The translations under genes were made by a program, and so were the position numbers. Shown here one piece after another: positions 1 through 10,057 of a stretch of 64,000 nt of DNA; the stretch's first letter is position 1; the number at the start of each line of letters is the position of its first letter. The notes under the pieces were generated by a model. That model made no database searches. It was not told the DNA's origin and worked only from the letters and a program-made list of their open reading frames with translations. Source of the stretch: Blepharisma japonicum (lineage: Eukaryota > Ciliophora > Heterotrichea > Heterotrichida > Blepharismidae); the NCBI GenBank assembly GCA_949751835.1, contig CATKHK010000057.1, positions 186,001 to 250,000 of the forward strand, read 5' to 3'.

Positions 1-2
1 GC

Positions 3-119
3 GATCCTTCAATCCCTATATATATGGATGAAGAAGGTGACATTGGAAATGATTTTTACATAGAATCAAATGGAATTTTGACAAAAGTGGGAGAAGAATT
101 TTTAATTAAAATAAGATAA
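3..119 (+). CDS. C-terminal end of an unrecognised protein (cut by window edge)
   Basis: The reading frame is open from the left edge to a TAA at 117-119 and gives 38 residues. They include the acidic stretch YMDEEGDIGNDF and end in EEFLIKIR. The other two forward frames either stop early or need implausibly many TGA-coded tryptophans, so this frame is the likely coding one. Only 30 bases separate its stop from the next start codon, which fits the tight spacing seen elsewhere in the window. The family cannot be recognised from so short a piece. Confidence 0.55.
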   Translation, partial: DPSIPIYMDEEGDIGNDFYIESNGILTKVGEEFLIKIR

Positions 120-149
120 CCTCAAATATTTTACTCAAAATGAGTAATA

Positions 150-740
150 ATGGATTATAGCTTCGATAACCAAGTCTTAGAATTATCAGATTTTACAAAA
201 TTATTTGGCCATACCCCAGGCGCAGTATCCTTATCCTTAAAAATTGCTTTAGTCGGATATCCAGCAACTGGAAAGACCACATTTTTACGCAAATTCACAG
301 ATCAAGTAACTCCACCTACACATATCCCTTCCATAAACTTAGAGCTTGCTTCAGAAGTAATTAGGATGCCAAATGGGCTAGTTGTTGAAGTTTTTCTTTA
401 TGATGTTCCAGGACAAACTCAATATATTGAGCTACCAAAACTATTTGCTAATAGATGTCATGGAGTTATTTATTTTTTTGCGCATCATTATGCATATAGC
501 TTTAATCGGATTGAATATTTACTGAAATTTACAGAAAAATATTTTCTTGGAAATTGTTATAAATTGATTGTTGGTAACCAATTTTCGAACAGAGAAAATG
601 AAATCCAGCCATATGAAGCCTATGAGTTTGCAGGACAAAAGGGGCTAGATTATATAAAAATTGATCTAGTCAATGACAGCAAAGTTGTAGATCAATGCAT
701 TGCCTATTTTATCTCAAAGTTTATCAAGGATGAAAGCTAA
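150..740 (+). CDS. atypical Ras/Rab-like small GTPase
   Basis: A 196-residue protein with a small-GTPase core. The P-loop GYPATGKTT lies near residues 36-44, a hydrophobic strand leads into the switch II motif DVPGQ near 85-89, and the guanine-specificity position reads GNQFS instead of the usual NKxD. No C-terminal cysteine for prenylation is present (the end is FIKDES). The altered G4 motif and missing lipid anchor suggest a Rab-like or Roc-like regulator rather than a canonical membrane Rab. Length is normal for the superfamily. An ATG ten bases upstream runs into a stop after six codons, so the ATG at 150 is the best start. The GTPase fold is clear; the subfamily is not. Confidence 0.8.
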   Translation: MDYSFDNQVLELSDFTKLFGHTPGAVSLSLKIALVGYPATGKTTFLRKFTDQVTPPTHIPSINLELASEVIRMPNGLVVEVFLYDVPGQTQYIELPKLFANRCHGVIYFFAHHYAYSFNRIEYLLKFTEKYFLGNCYKLIVGNQFSNRENEIQPYEAYEFAGQKGLDYIKIDLVNDSKVVDQCIAYFISKFIKDES

Positions 741-960
741 ATGAAAAATTGATAATAAATAAATTGCAATTATATAAAATTATTTATTTCTGGTTGAATA
801 TATCGAATTTCAAAATAATTTTATGCTTATACTTTAAAATCTCATTATTATTTTCATTTAAAAATAGTTTGAACATTTTAATCTTTTAAATGTTAAAGAA
901 ATTAGTGATTTTATAATATAAGCATAATGCATTTTCATATAAATTTGATAATTTATAGTA

Positions 961-1296
961 ATGATAAATAGAATTTCTAAAGCTCTTCTTTTCAGAGGTT
1001 TTGCAGTTGCTTCATGTGATAAAAATATGGAAGGGTTAACAAAGCTCGAAGAAAGAGTCAGCAAGCTTGAGTTTGTCTTAAAAGACAGGGCAAATGACAT
1101 TGTCAGACAAATACAGGCAGAAATTCTTCAAGATTTGTATAAAATTAGAGCTGCATTAGATGAGGACCTCAAAGATATGAAAACTTCTGAGAAAAGCAAA
1201 GAAAACAAAGAGCTCCTGGAAGAAATTAGCACGCTGAAAGATGAAAACGAAAGACTTAAGTATAGAATCCTTCATCTCAAGCGTAATTTAGATTAA
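961..1296 (+). CDS. small coiled-coil protein
   Basis: A 111-residue protein. The first 20 residues are basic and hydrophobic with no acidic residue (start MINRISKALLFRGF) and could be a mitochondrial or membrane-targeting segment. Residues 25-111 are strongly helical with heptad spacing, for example LTKLEERVSKLEFVL and the end ENERLKYRILHLKRNLD. No enzyme motif is visible. The second methionine (near residue 23) would give a purely coiled-coil product. No known family is recognised; a structural or dimerising role is inferred only from the coil. Confidence 0.6.
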   Translation: MINRISKALLFRGFAVASCDKNMEGLTKLEERVSKLEFVLKDRANDIVRQIQAEILQDLYKIRAALDEDLKDMKTSEKSKENKELLEEISTLKDENERLKYRILHLKRNLD

Positions 1297-1854
1297 ATCT
1301 ATTTCATTAGGCCTTTATAAATCATTAAGCTTTAAGAAGAACTGTGTTGGGGATATCATATGTCAAGTTATAAATAAACTGTTTTTAATATTGTGAGAGT
1401 ATATTTAAATGCTACTCAATTTTTAGTAGAGTAAATAAATAAGTTCCTTTTTCTAAGTTATTGGAATAATTCTGTAATTATTATTAAAAATTCATGCATT
1501 TATAAATTCATTATGCAACGAGCAAATAGTTTTATCAAATAAATACTAAGTCTTCTTACTTAAATGATGAGTAATATTATTCTATCAAATTTAAGAGAAG
1601 TTTCTTAGCTTTTATGATTTTCAGCCCAATAATCTTAACAATAAACAATAACATTCAGATTCTTATGGATCACAAAAATATATAGAGTTATAATATTTAA
1701 TTTAGTTAAATTCACACTCTTAAGGCTATATAGTAGTCTAAGTTTAATTTTTATATGTGTTTCCTTCTTTTTATCCTTAGTTTGTCATTCTATAACGTTT
1801 GTGTTGAATGAAATTTTTCCAAAGAACCATCATAGATAGTTTTAAAAGAAAATC
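1297..1854. other. intergenic, no gene seen
   Basis: AT-rich sequence upstream of the first giant gene. Frames on both strands are broken by TAA/TAG and no protein-like translation, tRNA or strong inverted repeat was noticed. It should contain the promoter of the array's first gene. Confidence 0.6.
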
Positions 1855-4800
1855 ATGAATCTGATTCAATTACTCTTAAACTTTTTTACCGTATCCGCTT
1901 TTTCGCTCTGCAGTTTTGAATGCAACTCTACATGGGTATCTCTTATCTAGATCGGCAACGGCTGATGTGATGAAGCCTGCATGTCTCAGGGCTGCAATTA
2001 TGACGGAGGAGATTGTGCCAGCACCTGCACAACGACTTACAATTGTACCATACCTAGTAATAATGCATGTGATGCTCTCTGCGATACTGTTTATTGTGGC
2101 TATGACCATGGAGATTGTGGGTATTGCTCAGATGGCTGCGACTTAAAAATGCTTGAAAATTCTGTCTGTGATGATGAGTGTAATACTGCCTATTGCAATT
2201 TTGACAATTATAATTGCGTAAGAAATATTTAGGACTGCAACATAGGCTGCAAAGGGAGTTATATTGGTGATGGTACATGCCAATGGGAATGCATGACTTA
2301 TGAATGCAGCTATGATAATGGAGATTGTGACAAATATCAGTGCAATGCTGGATGCACTTCAAGTTTATTGAAAAATAATGAATGTGACGACGTTTGCAAC
2401 ACAGAAACGTGCAATTATGATAATTATCAATGCTTATGCAACACAGATTGCTACCCTTCTATGCTGACAAATGGAGTTTGTGATCAAGAATGTGCTGTAG
2501 CTGACTGTGATTATGATAATTATGCTTGTGGAGACTGTGCACTTGGCTGCTATAAGAGCGCGATAAGTAATGGAATTTGTGACAGTGTTTGTAATAATTC
2601 AGATTGCGATTATGATGGAACAGACTGTGAGACATGTGCAGATAACTGTTTAAATACAGATCTAGGCAAATGCAATTCTGATTGCATGGTATATAGCTGT
2701 GGCTTTGATCCCGCCTGCACTAATAGTTCTATTATTTTTTCTGCCTGATATCAGCAAATAGTCAATGAAGATTGAAATTATCAATTAGCATACCCTACCG
2801 AATGCCCTAAGCATGAATGCAATTTAAAATACACAGACAGTCTTAATTTTTTGCACCCAATAAAGCCATCAAACTGCACGCAAAACTGCAATTATTTTGA
2901 TTGCTACTATAATTATTTTCAATGCTATACTGAAAACTGTACCGACGTTAATTGCTTACTTTGTTCAAACTTAGACCCAAGCTTATGCGTAAAATGCAGT
3001 AATTATCAATGATTTGGGAGCTGTTTGACTTCTTGCCCACAGCATTACCAAGGTTATACTCATCCTCATACAAATGTTATGATCTGTGTGGAATCAACTG
3101 ATACATCGTCTGAAAAGAGCCCTGAAGAAATCTTTGTGAGTGCTATTAATTTGGTTCAAGGCACTGGAACCATAAATAGTCCTTATATTTCTTTATCGTA
3201 TGCATTGTCAACTGTCACATACAAATATACAACTATTTATTTAATGTCAGGAACCCATAATCTTACAACTTTTGATAACCCGTACTCATTGGAAGCAGCA
3301 TCTTCAAGACCATTATATAGAGATTCTACAAATACTACCCAACTTCTAATAAAGCCGCTTTATTGCTCTATTTATTCAGTAGCTCAATGCCTAGATGATG
3401 GACAGAAAGTTACAGTGTATGTAGATGCTGTTCCTCTGTCTTTAGATATTTTAACAAATGTCACTATAGAAAATATCATTTTTGATGGAAATGTCACATT
3501 TATCCAGGGATGCAGCGAATGCGATTATTGTAGAGCTACAACAGACAATAATGGTCAACTAGTAGATGATAGAGGAAAAGCGCTAAATCCAGGAACATTT
3601 GCTCCTCAGGCACTTTGCAGCGTTTTTAACAATATGGCATTTTTTAATGTGACTTCAAGTGGAGTTTTGAGTTTGCAGGTAAGATTTATGTAGAATGTGG
3701 AAATCCAAAATTTCCGCCAGCAATACAGTTCGATTATAACAGTTATTGGAGGGATTCTAAATATGGAATCTGTCGATTTTTATAATTTTATGAGTGCATA
3801 TCAAGGGTCTGCTATTTCTTCTACATGCTCATCTGGATACTGTGGAGAAATTCATTACTTAGGCGGAACAATATCAGCAATGAATAATGGGTACGAAATC
3901 ACCCAGGAAATTACTTTGGCACCTTTCTTATCAGTTACTAGAGCAAATTACGTTGAAATTCAAGACATAATAGTTGAGAAAAACATAGTCCAAAGAATTA
4001 AAAGCCAGGGCTTATATCAATCTTTTGTATATTTATACAATGTTTTAAATATAACAATTCTGAACTCGGAGTTTCGGTTCAATTATAACTATGATGGCTT
4101 GTTTTTCATCAATCAAAATGGCTTAGTTATGCCGACTACTCTTGACAGCAACTACAACCTTATCTATCAAAACCTACAGAATATCAGGGTCGAAAACTGT
4201 ATATTTTATAACAACAGTGCCCAAACTTATGCAGGATTTATAATTCAATTCAATAAGGAACTTCAGAATATTTATTTCAATAATAACACATTTTATAATA
4301 ACATAGGCTCAGAAATCATATATATATATTACCAAGGAAGCTATTATGCGATATTTGTGACTGGAGAAAGTAGGGTAAGCACAATAGATGGCAAAAATAT
4401 TAAAGTTCATTACCCCAAAAGAACGATCACTTTTTATGATCTAAATTTTACTAATAATTTTTTATCTGATACTGCTATAAAAATCAGCAACGTCCCAAAT
4501 GTGAATTTTTTAAACTCATATTGAATAAGCAATGGAGAAAGCGACTATGACGATATAAATACTGTAACTATTGATTATCTAATAGGCTTAGATCTTTATG
4601 TCAGCAGCGAACTGACTCCTGCAGCCTACAGCTGCACCTCAATTTTATTAATTTCTGCTACAAATAATTTCATTTTTAACTTCAATACGGTAGAAAGTAA
4701 CTTCTGCTCAAATACAAACGCAGGCTTGTACTTAGACGACTGCATTGGAGACACTTATATCCAAAATTCCACTTTTACGAATAATAAATCTCAGGGCAAC

Positions 4801-7800
4801 AGTATAGCTATATATGCAGATATGTCGACAACTCCTGTTATGTATAATTTAACTTTTACACAAAATTATTTTAGTAAGCAGTCAGGCGATGGCGTAGTTG
4901 TTTTAAGCTCAAAAGATGGAGAATTCACACTTATAAATTGCAAATTTATAAGTAGCCAAACTCCGGTGTACGGAAACTCATTAAAGAGCTTAACAATTGA
5001 TAATTGCACATTTGAGTCTGGGACAAAAGCCCAGTTTTATAGCGCAGTATCATTTAGAGCTGATGATTCTTCGAGTCTGACCATAATAAACTCATTTATC
5101 CAAAATAACTCTCCTACACAAGGCCATATTAAGATTTATTCTGCAGTTGTATATTCAAATGTGCTACTTAACATCACAAATTGTTCATTTTATAGCAACT
5201 CTTTGGGCAGCTACCTTATTTCAATCGACAATTCGATTGCAATGGACTCAGACAGCGTGATTGCTTCTTCTAAATTTTCTAGCAACAAAATAGGATTAAT
5301 TAATGCTCAAATGAGGTCAGGGAGTTTAACAGTGTCTTCATCGACTTTTAGCTCAAATTCAGCATCATATGGAACAATCCTAAACTCTGGCTGTGTCTCA
5401 CCAGCCATGGTTATCTTTAAAAGCAACACTATCAGCTCAAATACAGGGGATAGCATCTTCTATATAAGTTCTGATTCTGGCACCTCCTTATTTTATACAT
5501 CTGATAATTATATTTACAATAACTCTAATAACACCGTTTCTATCCACCAAGGAAACTGAACAGACTCTGGATCGACATTTTACAAAAATTCTGGATATCA
5601 AGGGGGAGCAGCATTAATAGAAACTAGCAGCAACGCAATGCTGACCAATACAGTTTTTAAAAGCAATACAGCATCCTCAGAAGGAGGAGCTATTTATGAA
5701 TCCGGGTCTTCCACCTTGGTATGTGACAACTGCACCTTTAGTGATAATTTTTCATCTGACGAAGCAGGCGCATTATACACTGAACAAGCATCAAAATTTA
5801 CATTTAATAATTCTGTCATCACCAAAAACAATTGTACAAGCCGAGGATCAGCTATTGCGGTTCTCAACTCTTCTAAAGTCACGTCAATAATTCAGAACAC
5901 AGTAATTTCTTTTAATTATGCTGGAGTTGGAGCAGCAATTAGCGGATTTATGGTTCAGATAATGTATAAAAACTGTTCTATATACAATAACACTTCAGTT
6001 GCTAACACCCCTTCGATTTTGATGATATATTCAAACACATATATATACAACTCAAATTTTTATAATCATATTGGATATTATGGAGCTCATATTTATGTAG
6101 ATATTATGTGCAATTTACTAATTTATGACAGTTCATTTACCAATTCAGTTTCTACAACTACAGCTGGGAGCATTTCTGTGAGTGGTAGCAATTTTTATTG
6201 TGAAAGGTGCTACTTTAATAATACATATGCACAAAGTGGAGGAACTGCCCAGTGCTTTTCAGGCAGTGTATGCACTTTTAATTACTCCACAGTTGAAAAC
6301 AGCATTGCGACATCTAGTGGAGGAGTATTTTTCTTATTTGAAAGTAGCCTTTTTATATATAACTCTATCTTTAACGGATATGCAGGCTCCTGTATTGAAA
6401 CAAGTAAAACGCCAACAATTGTGGTATCCAATTCCACATTTAAAAATGGCATTAACACATATGGGGCTGCAATAGACTGTGTTAACTGCGTATTAGTCAA
6501 CATTACAAGCTCAACTTTTGAGGATTTAGCATCTACAGATGGTGGCGCTCTTTATTTTGACTATCAATCATATACAAGTTCAAATAATAAGGTCATAATA
6601 ACAGACACAACGTTCAATAACTGCTCAGCTGAGTATGGCGGAGCTATTTATTCAAACAAATTTAATTTAAGTATATCAGGCTGTACTTTTGAAAACAATT
6701 ATGCAGGCGATTCTACTAAACTCTGTACAGCTGGAGAAGGAGGAGCTATATATTTAAAATCAGAAGATTATGTAGATATTACGATTAGTAACTCGACGTT
6801 TACTAATAACTCAGCATGCATAAGTGGGGGTGGAGTCCAATGATATAACTATCAGCCAGTTCTGAGCGATCTAGTATATAAAAACAACTCAGCTTTTTAT
6901 GGGAATAACTTGGCATCGTTTCCTTATAGTTTAGATGTGCTAGATTCTAGAAGAAGGCTAGAAGTTAGTGTAGACTCAGCTCCAGGTCAAACTCTTTCTT
7001 CACCTATAATAATTGGAATAATGGACCATTACAATCAGACTGTGTTCACAGAGAGTTCAAGTTATTGCCAATTAGAAGTGGTTAATAGCACAAGCTACTC
7101 ATTGTCTGGGAAAACTAAAGTTCAGGCAGCTTCTGGAGTTTATAATTTCAGTGACGTTATAGTCACTGGTGACCCTGGAAGCAATGTAGAAATTACTGTA
7201 TCTTCTTCGATAATTTCTAATAGCAATTTACCAAGCGGAAATATTGTGTTTGACTTAAGAAATTGCACTGTGGGAGAAGCTTTAGTAGCGAAAACCTGCC
7301 AGATTTGTTCTAGCGGGACGTATAATTTGGAAGCTGGGGCTTCTTGCAAGGATTGCCCTGCTGAAGCAAAATGTTATGGAAAAAGTGACATTTATCCGCT
7401 TGCAGGGTATTGGAGATGGTCTAATACAACTGATGATTTTTTGGCGTGCCCAAATTCAGCAGCTTGCTTAGGAGGGCTTTTGACGAACAATTCTTTAGGA
7501 GAGTGCGAAACAGGGTATTATGGAAATCTATGCCAATCCTGCGAATCTGATTATTCAAGGAATGGCCAAGACTCATGCTCAAAATGCCCAAATCCTACCA
7601 TAAATGCTCTGATTTTGGCTGCAATGGTAATTTTAGCAATTTTAATTGTGTTTTTAATGGTGAGAGCTACTATAAAATCTGCATTTAAGCCAAAGTCAAT
7701 GACTTCAGTATTTATCAAGATCTTCATGAATTATTTACAAATTGTTGTGCTTACTGCGTCTTTTAACTTAGATTGACCATTTTTGGTTTTACAATTTTTT

Positions 7801-9090
7801 TCAGTCCAAGAGCAAGCTGGAGGAGTCACAGACCAAATTTTTTCTATTGACTGCTATTTGCAAGGAGAAAATACAAAGCCGTTTTATTCAAAATTGGTTT
7901 TCATGGCCATATTACCAGCAGCGCTGTTTGTTATAACAATGATATTTTGGCTTGGATATTATATCTGTGTTATTGATACTAAATATATAAAGAATAAGTT
8001 TTTAGGCTCGCTGGTGGTTCAGCTTTTTTTGATCCATCCAACTCTTGTAAAATACAATTTTTCATGCTACAATTGCTATGAAGTTTCTCCGGGGAATTAT
8101 TATTTAAGAAGTGATTTAGATTTGAAGTGCTGAGACTCCGAACATTGGTCTTACTCGCTTTTTGTCGCTTTTCCAAGTATTATGGTATGGTGCATCACAG
8201 TTCCTGCTTTGTGCTTGCTTCATATATATCTCAACAGAGATAAACTTTTGACATTAGAATTAAAATTGCAATATGGATTTTTATACTTAGGGTACAAAAA
8301 AGAAACTTATTATTGGGAATTCACAATAATTTATAGAAAAATTCTTATTATTTGTTGTGCAGTATTTATGGGAAACTCTTCAACTTCAGTGCAAGCACTG
8401 ACTGTCTTTTTCTTGCTGCTGACTTGCTTCTTTGTACAAGCAAAAATAAAGCCATACCTGACAGATCAATTGAATATTTTGGATTTAAGAGCAATTTTGG
8501 TCTCCGGACTCACAATTTATTGCGGTTTATTTTACCTAACAGGTGACATTACTTACGCTGTAAAAATCTTGCTATTTATCATCATTGTTGTTGTCAATTT
8601 TTATTTCCTCTTCTATTGGGCTTCAAATATGACTGGAGTCGGCCTGGCAATTTTATATTCAAAATTAGGATTTATAAGAAGATGTCTGCACGGAACAAGA
8701 TTAGAAAGCTGGCTACTTCAGCTGGTCCCTGTCAAAGTCCCAGACACATCTGAAACTGAGCTAGATAAAACTTTTACAGAGACAGCTTATACTAAAGATA
8801 ATTTAGATTCCCCCATTAAGGTTGTTCCTACTCTGCCATGCATCGAGTCCAAGCCATCCTCAAGGAAGCTAAAAAGATATAATTCCAGAAGTAAGGCGTC
8901 TGATTCAGGCACATTTTTAAGTGAAGAGCAGCATAAAAACAAGAATGATATTGAAGTTGCTAGGTATGATGAAGATGTAGTGAAAAGCTTACCAAATTCA
9001 AATGAAAATCCTGAAGATGTATCAATATTCGAGAGAGTTCCGCTTCCGAGTTTGAGGGATAATGAAGGCTTTGAAAATGATCAAAATTAA
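1855..9090 (+). CDS. giant LNR / beta-helix / multi-TM surface protein, copy A
   Basis: Joined exons are 1855-1935, 1951-2217, 2233-3678 and 3694-9090, giving 2396 residues with TGA read as Trp at nine or more sites. Residues 1-20 form a signal peptide. About 20-280 hold eight Notch/LNR-like repeats (pattern C-x-x-GC...NGxCD-x-x-C...C-x-YD-x-x-DC). About 410-1675 are a repeated beta-helix region rich in Asn, Ser and GGAIY-type turns, like Pmp/pectate-lyase folds. After SRRRLEV (about 1681) comes a compact domain, then a Cys-rich GCC2/GCC3-like module (about 1790-1895, with AGYWR), then about nine membrane helices (about 1902-2250) and a cytosolic tail with a conserved SIFERVP motif. All three introns are 15 nt (GTATCTCTTATCTAG, GTAAGAAATATTTAG, GTAAGATTTATGTAG). 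Copy A is the most diverged of the three paralogs. A surface adhesion or sensing role is inferred from topology; no ligand or function is known. Confidence 0.88.
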
Positions 9091-9234
9091 AGATGGATAA
9101 GCATTTTTTATAAAAAATTAATAATAAGAAATATGTTAATGGCGCAAAACTAGGCAACACTGACAAATTACAAAAAATAAGGTTTTTCGTACATTTTTGA
9201 TATGTTTTATCACTTCAGAGTTGTTGATATTTGA

Positions 9235-9590
9235 TACTTCGGGTTTAGGACTGAGGTGAAAGAAACTGAGGATTGATAGGCTAAGAAACCACATCTATCT
9301 AAAGCTCTATCAGTTGGAGCTTGCACAGGAATTAGAAGTTTTGAGGAATGAGGAATATAATACAACAGAGCTATATCGAGTGATAAATTTCAAACGGAAG
9401 TTAGAGAAATTAATCACAGCCATATGATACTGAGCCTTCAATATTCGAAATTAATACAAATGAGGCAAAATATGATAGCAGCTATTATAGTAAAGAGAAT
9501 AATAGTTTTTCAACGTTAAAAGAAGTAAATGACCCTTCACTTTTTGTTATAGTGCCATATTCTACTTGAGAGAAGTCAAAAATGAAGCAA
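9235..9590 (+). pseudogene. relic of the 3' end of another giant array copy
   Basis: The translation around 9430-9580 reads PSIFEINTNEAKYDS, then FSTLKEVNDPSLF, then VPYST. It aligns with the cytosolic tail of copies B and C (VSVFEIKTxNVE, ISILKExDDxSIFEKVPxPT). Upstream, 9240-9430 aligns more weakly with the membrane-proximal tail and is interrupted by frame breaks. No LNR, helix or membrane part remains. I read it as the leftover of a deleted tandem copy between A and B. The homology is by eye but covers two motifs in the right order and spacing. Confidence 0.65.
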
Positions 9591-10032
9591 ACGATTAAAA
9601 TATTCATTTTACATTTAATTTAATAAATTATAATTATGCGATTCAGCTTTTACAATTTATTTTTAGCTCTTCGCATCTGCAGGCGAGTAAAACCATTAAA
9701 AATATCATTTTTTGGGGAAGAAAATTCTTTGAGAAGGATAAAAAATTTTAGGAAAATATTTATAAATGCAAGGTTATTGCATGGGTTTGCAAATGCTATT
9801 CAAGCACAATATTTTATTAGATGATCAATTCAATTTTATTATTATAAAACAATTTTGCTAAAACATGCTACTCATTGTTTTGATTTTTTTAAATATCATT
9901 TCTCATTATCAAAAATTTAATAAAATGGATTAATCTATCAAAATTAAATTAAATTGCAAAATCAAAAGCTTCTAGCCTAGATTATTTTTTTATTGATTAG
10001 AGATAATTATGCTTATAAAGTTTTCTGAAAAT

Positions 10033-10057
10033 TCACAATGTAATAAATATCCTAAAG
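10033..10057 (+). promoter_or_regulatory. conserved leader just before the start codon of copies B and C
   Basis: The bases directly upstream of the copy B ATG (TAATAAATATCCTAAAG) match those upstream of the copy C ATG at 18538 (TAATAAATCTCCTAAAT), then both continue ATGAGAG. Further upstream the two flanks differ. The conservation supports these ATGs as the true starts and may mark a core promoter or 5' leader. Confidence 0.4.

Larger units (their letters stand above)
9091..10057. other. spacer between array copies A and B
   Basis: This spacer contains a decayed 3' end of another array copy (9235-9590, listed separately) and otherwise AT-rich sequence. The last 25 bases before copy B (TAATAAATATCCTAAAG before the ATG) closely match the bases before copy C (TAATAAATCTCCTAAAT), a probable shared promoter or leader element. 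An open frame at 9636-9824 is not convincing. Confidence 0.6.

Noticed and set aside
4300-6850. CRISPR-like or satellite repeat in the beta-helix region
   Set aside because: The periodicity is at the protein level (Asn/Ser turns, GGAIY), with no conserved DNA repeat and spacer pattern.
3127-6925. Bacterial contamination or recent transfer of a Pmp-like adhesin
   Set aside because: The beta-helix recalls bacterial Pmp proteins, but tiny introns, TGA=Trp, AT-rich codon use and the eukaryotic LNR and multi-TM parts show a resident ciliate gene. Ancient transfer cannot be judged.
1855-9090. Reading copy A (and B, C) as a cluster of many short genes split at TGA and TAG
   Set aside because: Every break is either TGA at a conserved Trp position or lies inside a 15-16 nt GT...AG intron shared by all three paralogs. 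Joined lengths agree within five residues.
9636-9824. 62-codon open frame in the A-B spacer
   Set aside because: Composition is random-looking and Phe/Ile/Lys-rich, and extension through TGA gives no domain. With only two stop codons, such frames are expected in AT-rich DNA.
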